Source: Bacteroidales bacterium
GTDB taxonomy: Bacteria; Bacteroidota; Bacteroidia; Bacteroidales; UBA932
Reading direction: 5' to 3'
Length of the DNA: 64,000 nucleotides
Assembly (NCBI GenBank): GCA_024402135.1
Contig: JAKSJN010000006.1
Span: 62,001 to 126,000 of the forward strand
In this document: piece after piece, positions 17,300 through 25,902 of the stretch
Layout of the letters: each line of letters starts with the position of its first letter
Numbering within the stretch: position 1 is the first letter of the stretch
The notes under the pieces: model-generated
What the model was told of the DNA's origin: nothing
Databases searched by the model: none
Seen by the model: the letters and a program-made list of their open reading frames with translations, nothing else
Position numbers and translations under genes: made by a program

Positions 17300-18325
17300 T
17301 TCCTCTTTGAACAGTTCTGGATGAAGTATGACGGCCAGGTCTTTCAGAACCAGGTCGGGATGCATCGCGCCTCCTTCCCAGAAGTCATTGCCTCCGGCCT
17401 CATTGCTGCGAAGAGTATTGTTCCATAAAGAATGCGGTTTATCGGTGACCGCGAAAGAAGCGAAAAGCGGGTGTTCCCTGAGCAAAGCGTCCTTGCTTCT
17501 CAGAGTTCCAGGGTGCAGCCAGAAATCTGCCTGGCTTGAGAGGGTAAGCGCCTGTTCAACGCTGATGACTGATGATTCGCGTCCCTCCTTGCTGCCAAGT
17601 ATCTCGCCGCCGGCGTCCTGGATGAACCTTGCCATGTAGCTATCTTTACCTGGAATGAACCACTGGTCGGCATAAGGAGTGTTCATGAGTACTTTTTTGA
17701 CAGGAACATCGATGACCTTCGCCGCAATTGCGTTATATCTCCCGCATATCCCGTTGAACAGCGAGTCGGCCTTGTCCAGGTGACCGGCGATGCAGGCGAG
17801 AGGCCTTATGTATTCCGCTCTGGCCAGAGGATGGTTCTCGAAGTTGTCATATATCATGAAAACCCGTACTCCCAGACTGCGCAGCTTTGTGACGTACGCT
17901 GGAACGCTGGCTCCGGTCTGGGATGCGAGAACCACGTCCGGATTGATCGATATAATCTTTTCATAGTCCGGCAGCTCATCGTAGCCAACTTCCGAGACCT
18001 TGTCCCCAAGCTGCAGTAATCCAGGGGTCGAAATATATCGCAGACCTGACACTCCACGAATGAGGGAATCGGCGCCTACGGCATCAAATGCCGGGACGTG
18101 GGTCGATGACATGCAGACGACCTTGGTTACCGGCTGGCTGATGATGAGAGTGTCTCTTGATCCGTCAGCTGGTGATATTGATATCAGCATGTCGTCTCCG
18201 TCAGCTGTCTTTGATATCTCGAACAGCTCTGCGTATGCGTTTCCTTCGCCTGTGACGGCTTCGCTGCCGTTCCTTGCCGTACAGGAACAAATAATGAGCA
18301 GCAATGGGATTATCAACCTTCTCAT
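17273..18325 (-). CDS. Periplasmic substrate-binding lipoprotein, BtuF/FecB type
   Basis: A 350-residue ABC-transporter binding protein of the helical-backbone (siderophore/B12) class. The start MRRLIIPLLLIICSCTA gives a lipoprotein signal; an earlier ATG at 18388 lies only about four bases beyond the predicted transcription start and would bury the signal. Domain features include VTKVVCMSSTHVPAFDAVGA, INPDVVLASQ and LRSLGVRVFMIYDN. No permease or ATPase gene lies next to it here, so it is an orphan component serving a transporter elsewhere; the ligand (iron chelate, heme or cobalamin) is unknown. Confidence 0.85.
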   Translation of the reverse strand: MRRLIIPLLLIICSCTARNGSEAVTGEGNAYAELFEISKTADGDDMLISISPADGSRDTLIISQPVTKVVCMSSTHVPAFDAVGADSLIRGVSGLRYISTPGLLQLGDKVSEVGYDELPDYEKIISINPDVVLASQTGASVPAYVTKLRSLGVRVFMIYDNFENHPLARAEYIRPLACIAGHLDKADSLFNGICGRYNAIAAKVIDVPVKKVLMNTPYADQWFIPGKDSYMARFIQDAGGEILGSKEGRESSVISVEQALTLSSQADFWLHPGTLRSKDALLREHPLFASFAVTDKPHSLWNNTLRSNEAGGNDFWEGGAMHPDLVLKDLAVILHPELFKEELTYYLELE

Positions 18326-18398
18326 GACGTAAAACCAAGCTTGTAGATGTGTATTTGCCCGGAAAAAGACTATATTTACAATCCACATAATGTAAGGT

Positions 18399-18429
18399 CA
18401 AAGTTAGTGATTTTTACACTTGCACCAAA
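18399..18429 (-). promoter_or_regulatory. Canonical Bacteroidetes promoter for the binding lipoprotein
   Basis: On the minus strand, TTTG (18429-18426) is followed after 19 bases by TAACTTTG (18406-18399), matching the -33/-7 consensus and spacing. Transcription would start near 18392, leaving a leader of about 65 bases. Confidence 0.65.
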
Positions 18430-18442
18430 TTGAACAATAGCC

Positions 18443-18916
18443 ATGGAAACCAGAGAATACCGATATACCTACGAGGTCTACAGCTCATTGGATGAATTGT
18501 CTGCCGAGGACAGGGAACTCGCGGATGCCGCAATTTCTGCCTTGGCTGGTTCGTATGCTCCCTATTCCGGATTCAATGTAGGCGCCGCCTTGCGTCTTGA
18601 AGATGGAACTGTCGTCAAAGGAGCGAATCAGGAAAATGCGGCATACCCGTCCGGTCTCTGCGCAGAAAGGACAGCTATGTTCTCTGCCGGAGCAGCCTAT
18701 CCTGACCTGGCTCAGCGCAGTATAGCTGTCGCTGCATCCCAGAATGGCGTGTTGTGTGCCAGTCCGGCATCCCCGTGTGGCGCGTGCCGGCAGGTAATGG
18801 CGCAGTACCAGACCAAGGCCGGAAAGTCTATGTCCGTCATCCTGGTTGGAGGCGAGATGATTTACAAGTTCGCGCGGGTCGATGATCTCCTCCCTTTCAT
18901 CTTCGACAATATTTAA
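18443..18916 (+). CDS. cdd: Cytidine deaminase
   Basis: A 157-residue cytoplasmic zinc enzyme that deaminates cytidine and deoxycytidine for pyrimidine salvage. The catalytic block is complete: AYPSGLCAERTAMFSAG carries the first Cys ligand and the proton-shuttle Glu, and SPCGACRQVMAQY carries the other two Cys ligands. YAPYSGFNVGAAL is the substrate-side motif. Length is normal for the homotetrameric class. It is a single-gene unit, divergent from the binding lipoprotein and ended by a strong terminator. Confidence 0.94.
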   Translation: METREYRYTYEVYSSLDELSAEDRELADAAISALAGSYAPYSGFNVGAALRLEDGTVVKGANQENAAYPSGLCAERTAMFSAGAAYPDLAQRSIAVAASQNGVLCASPASPCGACRQVMAQYQTKAGKSMSVILVGGEMIYKFARVDDLLPFIFDNI

Positions 18917-18925
18917 GAAAGATAA

Positions 18926-18950
18926 CAACGCCCTGGATTCCAGGGCGTTG
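18926..18950. terminator. Bidirectional intrinsic terminator between cdd and mnmA
   Basis: An 11-bp GC-rich perfect stem (CAACGCCCTGG with CCAGGGCGTTG) closes a three-base loop, with A-rich sequence on the left and TCTTT on the right. It can serve both convergent genes. Confidence 0.85.
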
Positions 18951-18960
18951 TCTTTATCTC

Positions 18961-20343
18961 CTAGATTACTCCCGATCCAATCATCTCGTCGTTGTCGTAC
19001 CAGGCCGCGAACTGACCTGATGTTATGCCTCGCTGCGGAGCCTCGAAGAGTATATAGAGTCCGCTTTCACGCATTATTAGCAACGCATCCTGCAGCGGCT
19101 GTCTGTATCGTATGCGCAGTTTGTAGCGTCTGATTTCGCCCGGTTTCATCTCAAGGTCGGGACGTATCCAGTGAATCTCGTCACGCGATATCATGGTGCA
19201 CAGACGAGACAGACCCTTATGGGTATGGCCTTCTCCGACGTAGACTATGTTTCTGTCAATGTCTGTCGATATGACGAAAAGCGGGTCTGCGTGTCCGCCG
19301 ATATTGAGACCTTTTCTCTGGCCTATGGTGTAGAACTGTGCACCTTCGTGCTGCCCAAGAATCTTGCCGAATGGATTATCCTTGTATCTGGTTTTCTTGA
19401 TATGCTTCCTTCCGCTTTTGTATGTCTCCGTCTCGAACTTGATGGAAGAATAGTCGATCGGCTGGCTGAGCTGTGTGAAGACTTCATCCGGAGTCTGGGC
19501 TATCTTCTCGTATGAATAGTCATTGATTCTTGCAGAAGGGGCTGTTGCCTTGTCTTCGGAGATGTAGCTGGTGATCAACTCGGGCTCTTCGTCGCAATCT
19601 TTCAGCAGTGACTTGATGGCCGAACGGGTGAAGTCGTACTGGGGATTGTCTTGGTAGAAAGGATCGAAAACCTCTACTACGTTTCCTTCTACTGATTTGA
19701 GCTTCTGCTGCAGGAATACAGGAAGATCAACCTTTCCAACGAAACAGATTCCCTGAGAGTCCTTTTTGTCTGCTGAAGGCAGGTCGGCTTCACGTGCAAT
19801 TTCGCGGACCTCTTTCTTGAGCAGATGGCCGATAGGGAACAGAGCTTGTGAAAGCTGCTCCTGGTTGAGCTGGCAGAGGAAATAGCTCTGATCCTTGCCA
19901 GGGTCTACGCCGGCCAGAATCTTATGCATCTCCTTGCCGTCAGGGCTCTGGATGGTTTCCTTGCGGCAGTAATGGCCAGTTGCGACCATGTCCGCCCCCA
20001 GCTTCTTTGCAGCCTCGAGGAATGCATCGAACTTTATCTCCCTGTTACAGAGTACGTCAGGATTTGGAGTGCGTCCTTTGGAGTATTCGTCGAACATATA
20101 GTCTACCACACGTTGCCGGTAGACTTTGCTCAGGTCCACGAAATAGAAGGGGATCCCGATCTTACGGGCTACCATTTCGGCAACAAAGCGGTCTTCCTCC
20201 CATTCGCAGTCTCCGTGAAGCGTGCCTTCTGTATCATGCCAGTTCTGCATGAACATGGCAAATACATCATAACCCTGCTGCTTGAGCAACAGGGCTGCAA
20301 CGCTGGAGTCTACGCCTCCGGATAATCCTACGCAGATTTTCAT
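18961..20343 (-). CDS. mnmA: tRNA-specific 2-thiouridylase with large insertion
   Basis: A 460-residue enzyme that thiolates U34 of tRNA-Lys, -Glu and -Gln. The ATP PP-loop CVGLSGGVDSSVAA is at the N-terminus; the two catalytic cysteines are in NPDVLCN (residue 99) and DSQGICFVGK (residue 200); FYTIGQRKGLNIGG marks the central domain. Family members are usually near 360 residues. The surplus is an insertion of roughly 100 residues, ~225-325, lying between the post-Cys200 helix and the FYTIGQ segment, partly acidic and then Lys-rich. It is the last gene of the dnaN unit, one base after the exonuclease. Confidence 0.93.
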   Translation of the reverse strand: MKICVGLSGGVDSSVAALLLKQQGYDVFAMFMQNWHDTEGTLHGDCEWEEDRFVAEMVARKIGIPFYFVDLSKVYRQRVVDYMFDEYSKGRTPNPDVLCNREIKFDAFLEAAKKLGADMVATGHYCRKETIQSPDGKEMHKILAGVDPGKDQSYFLCQLNQEQLSQALFPIGHLLKKEVREIAREADLPSADKKDSQGICFVGKVDLPVFLQQKLKSVEGNVVEVFDPFYQDNPQYDFTRSAIKSLLKDCDEEPELITSYISEDKATAPSARINDYSYEKIAQTPDEVFTQLSQPIDYSSIKFETETYKSGRKHIKKTRYKDNPFGKILGQHEGAQFYTIGQRKGLNIGGHADPLFVISTDIDRNIVYVGEGHTHKGLSRLCTMISRDEIHWIRPDLEMKPGEIRRYKLRIRYRQPLQDALLIMRESGLYILFEAPQRGITSGQFAAWYDNDEMIGSGVI

Positions 20344-20344
20344 T

Positions 20345-21256
20345 CTAGAAAAGGCTTCCGGTGAAATGTCCCTTCAGCATCTTTGCGGCATCAACAGTCT
20401 CCTCTTCGCTGAGAGGTTTCTCTTTCTGCATCTTCTGGGCTTTGCGCTCGTCGTCAAACTGCTTCTTGAGGAGTGCGAACTGCTGCTTTGTGTCCATGGT
20501 GAACTCGCCGTTCATTATCCATGCAAAGTATGAAGGTTCGGTGTTGTATATTTCTCGTGCAGTCTTGCCCTTGTGCTTGCCGAATGTGATGACAGCTTCG
20601 CCCTGTTCGTTGCGTGAAAGCCTGCCTGCATAGTCGACGAAATGATTGCGTGTCGCGAAGCTGGCAAGGAAGTCGACGTCGTTCTTGAGGGTCTCGCCGT
20701 ACATGTCAAGCTGTCCCTTGAGAACTTCATATGTGGCTACGGTGTCAGCCTCGGCGGTGTGTGCGTCTTCAAAGTCCTTTCCTCCGCAATAAAACCTGTA
20801 TGCAGCCTTGAGGTTGCGTGGCTCCATTGCATGGTAGATGTTCTGGACGTCCACCATCTTCATGTCGTGGAGGTTTATGTCAAGGTCTTTGTGCATGTAG
20901 TGGCGCACGCGTTCGATTTCCTCTGCGAGCATAGGCAGGTCGAACTTGGCTGAATTGAATCCGGCCAGGTCGCAGCCCTTCAGCCACTCTACAATCTCGT
21001 CCACGACCTCATAGAACTTGGGACAGCCGACAAGATCTTCGTCCTTGACTCCATTGACTGCTGATGCGCTTGGATTTATAGGGCGCTGGCAGTTCCTTTC
21101 ATAGTCCCATGGAAGAATCTTCCATGTCTTGATACGCTCCTCGTTTCCGGGCAGTATCTTGACGAAACTGAGCTCGATGATGCTGTCTGTCGGGATAAGA
21201 AGGCCGGTACTCTCGATATCGAAGAATATCAGCGGTTTCTTGAGGTTCAGATCCAT
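20345..21256 (-). CDS. DEDDh 3'-5' exonuclease (DnaQ-like) with C-terminal DUF3820-type domain
   Basis: A 303-residue protein. Exo I is IFFDIESTGL (catalytic Asp and Glu), Exo II lies in DLAGFNSAKFDLPMLAEEI, and Exo III in EDAHTAEADTVATYEVL with His and Asp, so the nuclease is intact. After residue ~210, FGKHKGKTAREIYNTEPSYFAWIM resembles the small DUF3820 domain. Such proteins trim DNA or RNA 3' ends; the placement directly after dnaN (three-base gap) suggests work with the sliding clamp or in repair, which is inference. Confidence 0.88.
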   Translation of the reverse strand: MDLNLKKPLIFFDIESTGLLIPTDSIIELSFVKILPGNEERIKTWKILPWDYERNCQRPINPSASAVNGVKDEDLVGCPKFYEVVDEIVEWLKGCDLAGFNSAKFDLPMLAEEIERVRHYMHKDLDINLHDMKMVDVQNIYHAMEPRNLKAAYRFYCGGKDFEDAHTAEADTVATYEVLKGQLDMYGETLKNDVDFLASFATRNHFVDYAGRLSRNEQGEAVITFGKHKGKTAREIYNTEPSYFAWIMNGEFTMDTKQQFALLKKQFDDERKAQKMQKEKPLSEEETVDAAKMLKGHFTGSLF

Positions 21257-21259
21257 GTC

Positions 21260-22378
21260 TTAAACGAGTACTGGAATAAGGATGCCACAGATCTTCTCGC
21301 TCTCTTCCTCTTCCTCTGAAGGCATGATGATGGCAGCCCTGCGTGCATCGAGGAACTTCATGACGATAGTCTCGCATGACATGTTGTTGAGGATGTCTGC
21401 AAGGAAGTTTGACTTGAAGCCGATCGAAAGGATGTCTCCGCTGTAATCACATGAAACCTTCTCGTATGCTGCGATGTTGAAGCCAAGATCCTGGGCGGTA
21501 ACCTCCATCACATTGCTGTCGAACTTGAACTTTACGTTAGGAGTGGCCTTGTTGGCGCATACCGAGATACGGCGGATGGTATTGAGGAACTGAAGTCGGT
21601 CGATCCTCAGGATGTTGGAGTTGTTCTGAGGAATGACGTCGCGGTATCTTGGGTACTTGCCCACGATAAGTCTGCATACGAGGATCGTCCTGGCAAACTT
21701 GAACTGAACAGTGCTTGCGTCGAAAAGAATGCTCACTTCGCCGGCCTCCTTTGCAATGGCGCCCTTGAGGACTGCTGCTGCCTTCTTGTGGAGGATGAAC
21801 GAGAGTGGCATCTCGGTCTTTGCCGCTGTGGTTGTATAGCAGATGAGCTTGTGGGAATCCGAAGCCACGAGGGTGGTGGATGATTCGCTCATGTCGAAGT
21901 AGATACCGTTCATTACCGGACGCATCTCGTCATCGCCGGTCGCGTATATTGTGCTGTTGATGCCCTCGAGGAGATCTGGGGCAGGGAAGGTCACGTTCTG
22001 GGCGTCCTCGCCGACATTCTTGATGTCAGGGTAGTCTGCGGCAGGGAAGTATGGAAGCTCGGAATTACCGCTGGTCCAGCTGCACTCGATCGAGTTCTCG
22101 TTGATGGTCCTGATGCCGACAGGCTGATCCGGAAGAGTCTTGAGAAGGTCTGTGAGGTGCATCGAAGATACTGCGATGCGTCCTTCCTCCTCGCAATTGT
22201 CGACCTCTACCTCGGTGATGAGGGTGAGCTCGGAATCCGATGCGGTGATGCGGAGCACGCCGCCCTGCAGTTCGAAGAGGAATGATGACAATATAGGGAG
22301 AGCCGGCTTCGCCGGAATGGCCTTGGATACATCGAGAATGCCCTTGAGCAACTCTGCGCTGGATACTTTGAACTTCAT
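21260..22378 (-). CDS. dnaN: DNA polymerase III beta sliding clamp
   Basis: A 372-residue protein that encircles DNA and tethers polymerases; three repeated clamp domains of ~120 residues are expected and the length fits exactly. Recognisable features are KFKVSSAELLKGILDVSKAIPAKPALPILSS compressed into the first domain and the C-terminal MPSEEEEE..ICGILIPVLV. It is not beside dnaA or recF here. A canonical promoter lies just upstream, and an exonuclease and mnmA follow within a few bases. Confidence 0.95.
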   Translation of the reverse strand: MKFKVSSAELLKGILDVSKAIPAKPALPILSSFLFELQGGVLRITASDSELTLITEVEVDNCEEEGRIAVSSMHLTDLLKTLPDQPVGIRTINENSIECSWTSGNSELPYFPAADYPDIKNVGEDAQNVTFPAPDLLEGINSTIYATGDDEMRPVMNGIYFDMSESSTTLVASDSHKLICYTTTAAKTEMPLSFILHKKAAAVLKGAIAKEAGEVSILFDASTVQFKFARTILVCRLIVGKYPRYRDVIPQNNSNILRIDRLQFLNTIRRISVCANKATPNVKFKFDSNVMEVTAQDLGFNIAAYEKVSCDYSGDILSIGFKSNFLADILNNMSCETIVMKFLDARRAAIIMPSEEEEESEKICGILIPVLV

Positions 22379-22403
22379 GTGTGGTTACATTTTTTGTTAT
22401 GTG

Positions 22404-22434
22404 CAAACTTAATGAAAAAGTCCGAAAAACGCAA
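22404..22434 (-). promoter_or_regulatory. Canonical promoter for dnaN-exonuclease-mnmA
   Basis: On the minus strand, TTG (22434-22432) precedes TAAGTTTG (22411-22404) with a 20-base spacer. It separates the dnaN unit from the upstream yicC-lipoprotein pair, which otherwise run in the same direction. Confidence 0.6.
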
Positions 22435-22438
22435 TCGT

Positions 22439-23041
22439 TTATCGGACCCTTACTGTCGTCTCGTCGATTTCATCTTCAAGCTCCGGGACGTCTTCGTCCT
22501 GTCTGAAGATTTCCATGTAACCCGGTATGGCCCGGCCTGCATTCTTGTGCAGCTCTTTCTTGTCGTGAGTTATCGCGAGGACTTTTCCGCCAGGAGTTAT
22601 GGTGAACCAGCTGTCGCGGTATTCGACCTCTCCGCTGTCACCGTATGCCTTGCCGGAGAACTTGTAATCGTAGTAAGCTATGTCATCAAGGCGGGACTCC
22701 ATGCTGTTCATCAGCGAGTCAAGAGAACTATGGTTCCTGTTTGCCTTGGTCATTGCCTCCATGTGGACGGCGGCGTTCTTCGGCTTTCCCTCGGTGACAT
22801 ATCTGGCATACAGCTCGCCCTCCCGCTTTGACTTGACCTCAAAGACCTTGGCGCGTCTCTCGAACTCTGTGCGGAATGTTGTTGAATCAGTCAGTTCAAG
22901 TGTATACAGCCTGAACTTGCATGGCTCCGAGATACTCAGTTTCACAGCCTCTTCAAGAGCCTGTGCGACCGGGTCGGGCCGGCTGCCTGAACATGAGAGC
23001 ATTATGGCTGCAGCTGCAGTCGCTATGAGAAGCTTCTTCAT
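22439..23041 (-). CDS. Lipoprotein of unknown function
   Basis: A 200-residue exported protein with a lipoprotein signal (MKKLLIATAAAAIMLSCSGS, Cys at residue 17). The mature part is charged, mixed alpha/beta by eye, with SWFTITPGGKVLAITHDKKEL in the second half and an acidic C-terminal tail rich in Glu and Asp. I do not recognise a family. It starts three bases after the yicC stop, so both are on one transcript; the reason for pairing with YicC is unknown. Confidence 0.7.
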   Translation of the reverse strand: MKKLLIATAAAAIMLSCSGSRPDPVAQALEEAVKLSISEPCKFRLYTLELTDSTTFRTEFERRAKVFEVKSKREGELYARYVTEGKPKNAAVHMEAMTKANRNHSSLDSLMNSMESRLDDIAYYDYKFSGKAYGDSGEVEYRDSWFTITPGGKVLAITHDKKELHKNAGRAIPGYMEIFRQDEDVPELEDEIDETTVRVR

Positions 23042-23044
23042 GGC

Positions 23045-23935
23045 CTAGAGGATGTTCATTGACTGCTCACGGATCTTCTCGAGTTCGTCCTTCATGCGGA
23101 CAACGGCCTTCTGGATTCCGGCATGGTTGGCCTTGGATCCGGTGGTGTTGATCTCGCGGCCCATCTCCTGGATGATGAATCCGAGTTTCTTGCCCGGGTT
23201 TTCATCGCCGTCGATGACGCTCATGAAATATCGGCAATGCTCGCGGAGGCGTACCTTCTCCTCGTTGATGTCGAGCTTCTCGAGGTAGAATACCATCTCC
23301 TGCTCGAAACGGCTCTCGTCGGGCTTCTGTGCGAGGTCCTCGAGATTCTTGAGAATGCGTGCACGTACGGCCTGGATCCGCTCTCCTTCAAGGTTCTCGA
23401 CCTCGTTTTCGAGTGCAAGGATGTTGGCTACACGAGATGTCACGTCGTTGTATAACGCGATGCCTTCGCGCTCACGGAACATGTTGACTTCGGCAAGGGT
23501 ATTGTCGATCGCAGCCTCGACCTGCGCCCAGTTTTCATCGGTGATCACATCGCTCTTCCTGGCGTCCACGACATCCGGCATCTTGAGGGCGTCGTTGAGG
23601 AGGAGGGTCTTGGTGAGGTCCGAGTTGGGATCCATCATTCCGATCTCTTTCCTTATGGCCAGCAGCTGATTGTAATATGCCATCACCAGCTCGCTGTTGA
23701 CGGTCTTCGCCGAGTCGCCTGCATTCGGCTCCCAGCTCATATAGAAGTCGATGGTACCGCGCTGGAGTGAGTTTGCAATCTTTTGGCGTACAAGAATGTC
23801 CTTGTCCTTTGGCAGAAGCGATGTCTTGATGTTGACGTCACATCCCTTGGCGTTGAGTGTCCTGATTTCTATTGTGAGCTTTCCGGCTTCGAGCGTCAGC
23901 CCTGACTTGCCGTAGCCGGTCATTGATTTTGTCAT
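23045..23935 (-). CDS. yicC: YicC-family endoribonuclease-like protein
   Basis: A 296-residue protein with the diagnostic opening MTKSMTGYGKS and the C-terminal block FIIQEMGREINTTGSKAN found in all YicC proteins. The family has been linked to RNA cleavage and stationary-phase growth. The start is set at the MTKSMTGYG Met; an in-frame extension to 24103 would cross the divergent glnS start. A -7 box (minus-strand TATTTTTG at 23961-23954) lies 18 bases upstream. It is followed by a lipoprotein gene. Confidence 0.92.
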   Translation of the reverse strand: MTKSMTGYGKSGLTLEAGKLTIEIRTLNAKGCDVNIKTSLLPKDKDILVRQKIANSLQRGTIDFYMSWEPNAGDSAKTVNSELVMAYYNQLLAIRKEIGMMDPNSDLTKTLLLNDALKMPDVVDARKSDVITDENWAQVEAAIDNTLAEVNMFREREGIALYNDVTSRVANILALENEVENLEGERIQAVRARILKNLEDLAQKPDESRFEQEMVFYLEKLDINEEKVRLREHCRYFMSVIDGDENPGKKLGFIIQEMGREINTTGSKANHAGIQKAVVRMKDELEKIREQSMNIL

Positions 23936-23953
23936 ATAACAAGTGTTTTGACA

Positions 23954-23982
23954 CAAAAATACGATAATTATTGTTATTTTTG
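23954..23982. promoter_or_regulatory. Back-to-back -7 boxes of yicC and glnS
   Basis: CAAAAATA at 23954-23961 is the minus-strand box TATTTTTG for yicC; TATTTTTG at 23975-23982 is the plus-strand box for glnS. The two are exact mirror images separated by 13 bases, so two polymerases could not occupy both at once. Confidence 0.5.
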
Positions 23983-24008
23983 CGTTTCGCATCACAAATA
24001 GAAAGATT

Positions 24009-25688
24009 ATGATTGAAGAGACAGTCAACACTGCGGCTCCTGTCGAGGAGAAGAAGCTGAATTTCCTTGAGGAAATCATCGAGGAGGACCTCCGTTCCGG
24101 CAAGTACGAGAGTATCCTTACCCGTTTCCCGCCGGAGCCAAACGGTTATCTCCACCTTGGCCATGCCAAGAGCCTCTGCATCAATTTCGGACTCGCAATG
24201 AAGTATGGCGGAAAGACGAATCTCCGCTACGACGATACCAATCCGGTTAAGGAGGATACCGAGTACGTTGACGCAATCAAGGAAGATATCAAGTGGCTCG
24301 GTTTCGACTGGGCTGAAGAGAAATATGCATCTGATTATTTCGACCAGCTTTATGAGTGGGCCGAGGATATGATCAAGCGTGGCCTGGCATACGTCGATGA
24401 CCAGAACCAGGAGGAGATGCGTGCCAACCGCGGTACCGTCGAGACCCCTGGAACCGACAGCCCTTACCGCAACCGCAGCGTCGAGGAAAATCTCCAGCTG
24501 TTCCGCGACATGAAGGCCGGCAAGTATGCTGACGGAGAGAAGGTGCTCCGTGCCAAGATCGACATGGCACATCCTAACATGATGTTCCGTGATCCTATCC
24601 TGTACCGTATCAAGCATGCAAGCCACCACCGTACGGGTGACAAGTGGTGCATCTATCCGATGTACGACTACACCCACGGCCAGTGCGATTCGATCGAGCA
24701 TATCACCCATTCTATCTGTACTCTCGAGTTCGATGTGCATCGTCCGCTCTATGACTGGTTCATCCAGACTCTCGGCATCTTCCCATCGCATCAGTATGAG
24801 TTCGCCCGTCTGAACCTTACATATACCCTCATGAGCAAGCGCAAGCTTCTCGAACTCGTCCAGAAGGGTCTTGTAAGCGGTTGGGATGATCCTCGCATGC
24901 CTACGCTCTGCGGTGTACGCCGCCGTGGCTATACCGCCGACGCTCTCAAGATGTTCTGCGACAAGATCGGCGTCAGCAAGCGTGACCAGATGATGGATCT
25001 CCAGCTTCTCGAGTGGTGTGTCCGTCAGGATCTCAATGCCCGCTCGAACAGATATATGGTTGTCAGCGACGACCCGATCAAGCTGACCATCACCAACTGG
25101 GAGCCAGGCAAGGTTGAGTGGTTCGACTGTCCTCTCAATCCTGCCGATCCGGAGGGAGCAAAGAGAAATGTTCCATTCACCGGAGAACTTCTCATCGACC
25201 GCAGCGATTTCATGGAGGATGCTCCTAAGAAGTTCTTCCGTCTAAAGCCAGACGGAGAGGTACGCCTCAAGTATACCTACATCATCAAGTGCAACGAGGT
25301 TGTCAAGGATGAGAACGGCAAGGTTGTCGAGCTCAAGTGTACCTATGATCCTACTACCGGACGCGACGGCGAGTACCGCGCAGTCAAGGGTACGATCCAC
25401 TGGGTTTCTACAGAGTATATGAAAGAAATCGAGGTCCGCAACTATGACAAGCTCTTTGTAAAGGAGGATATGAACGATATCCCTGAGGATAAGGACTACA
25501 AGGACTATCTCAATCCGGAGTCGCTCAAGGTGGTAAAGGGCTATGCCGAGCCGGCTCTCGTCGAGGACAATACAGGCATCGCCGTTCAGTTCGAGCGTGT
25601 AGGCTACTTCCATCGCGATCCGGACAGCACTCCTGAGCTTCCTGTATACAACAAGACAACTGCACTCAAGGACTCGTTCAAGTTCTAG
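24009..25688 (+). CDS. glnS: Glutaminyl-tRNA synthetase
   Basis: A 559-residue class I aminoacyl-tRNA synthetase charging tRNA-Gln with glutamine. The HIGH-type motif is in FPPEPNGYLHLGHAKS near residue 45 and the KMSKR-type loop reads LMSKRKL near residue 275. PPEPNG and the C-terminal anticodon-binding barrels of normal length mark it as GlnS rather than a glutamyl enzyme. Presence of GlnS means the organism does not need the transamidation route for Gln-tRNA. It is divergent from yicC and ends at a strong terminator. Confidence 0.96.
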   Translation: MIEETVNTAAPVEEKKLNFLEEIIEEDLRSGKYESILTRFPPEPNGYLHLGHAKSLCINFGLAMKYGGKTNLRYDDTNPVKEDTEYVDAIKEDIKWLGFDWAEEKYASDYFDQLYEWAEDMIKRGLAYVDDQNQEEMRANRGTVETPGTDSPYRNRSVEENLQLFRDMKAGKYADGEKVLRAKIDMAHPNMMFRDPILYRIKHASHHRTGDKWCIYPMYDYTHGQCDSIEHITHSICTLEFDVHRPLYDWFIQTLGIFPSHQYEFARLNLTYTLMSKRKLLELVQKGLVSGWDDPRMPTLCGVRRRGYTADALKMFCDKIGVSKRDQMMDLQLLEWCVRQDLNARSNRYMVVSDDPIKLTITNWEPGKVEWFDCPLNPADPEGAKRNVPFTGELLIDRSDFMEDAPKKFFRLKPDGEVRLKYTYIIKCNEVVKDENGKVVELKCTYDPTTGRDGEYRAVKGTIHWVSTEYMKEIEVRNYDKLFVKEDMNDIPEDKDYKDYLNPESLKVVKGYAEPALVEDNTGIAVQFERVGYFHRDPDSTPELPVYNKTTALKDSFKF

Positions 25689-25710
25689 AAGTAAAGTTCC
25701 CGATATTGAA

Positions 25711-25738
25711 GAGCGACCTTGTGGCCGCTCTTTTTTTT
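25711..25738 (+). terminator. Intrinsic terminator after glnS
   Basis: GAGCGACC pairs with GGCCGCTC (one A-C mismatch) around a four-base loop, followed by eight T residues. Confidence 0.85.
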
Positions 25739-25846
25739 GCCCCTTTTTATCAACCTGAGAGTTTTGAAATGCAATTTTGAGTCTCGATAAGAATCAAATA
25801 TTCAAATTACTTAATAATTAGTAAAGGATTTTATAAAAATTGCGCA

Positions 25847-25854
25847 TATATTTG
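25847..25854 (+). promoter_or_regulatory. -7 promoter box for the ROK regulator
   Basis: TATATTTG is an exact TAnnTTTG match 48 bases before the ATG at 25903. The surrounding 160 bases are very AT-rich. No correctly spaced TTG is seen. Confidence 0.5.
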
Positions 25855-25902
25855 CATAACGAAGCCCAAACCGTGTTTTTTTGAACTAACAAATAGACAA
25901 GC

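Noticed and set aside
23936..24103. Upstream extension of yicC with a hydrophobic stretch resembling a signal
   Set aside because: It runs through the glnS start and both -7 boxes; YicC proteins start MxxSMTGYG.
23838..24791. A 317-codon minus-strand open frame across the glnS start
   Set aside because: It is antisense to glnS and crosses the divergent promoters; the sense frames are clearly YicC and GlnS.
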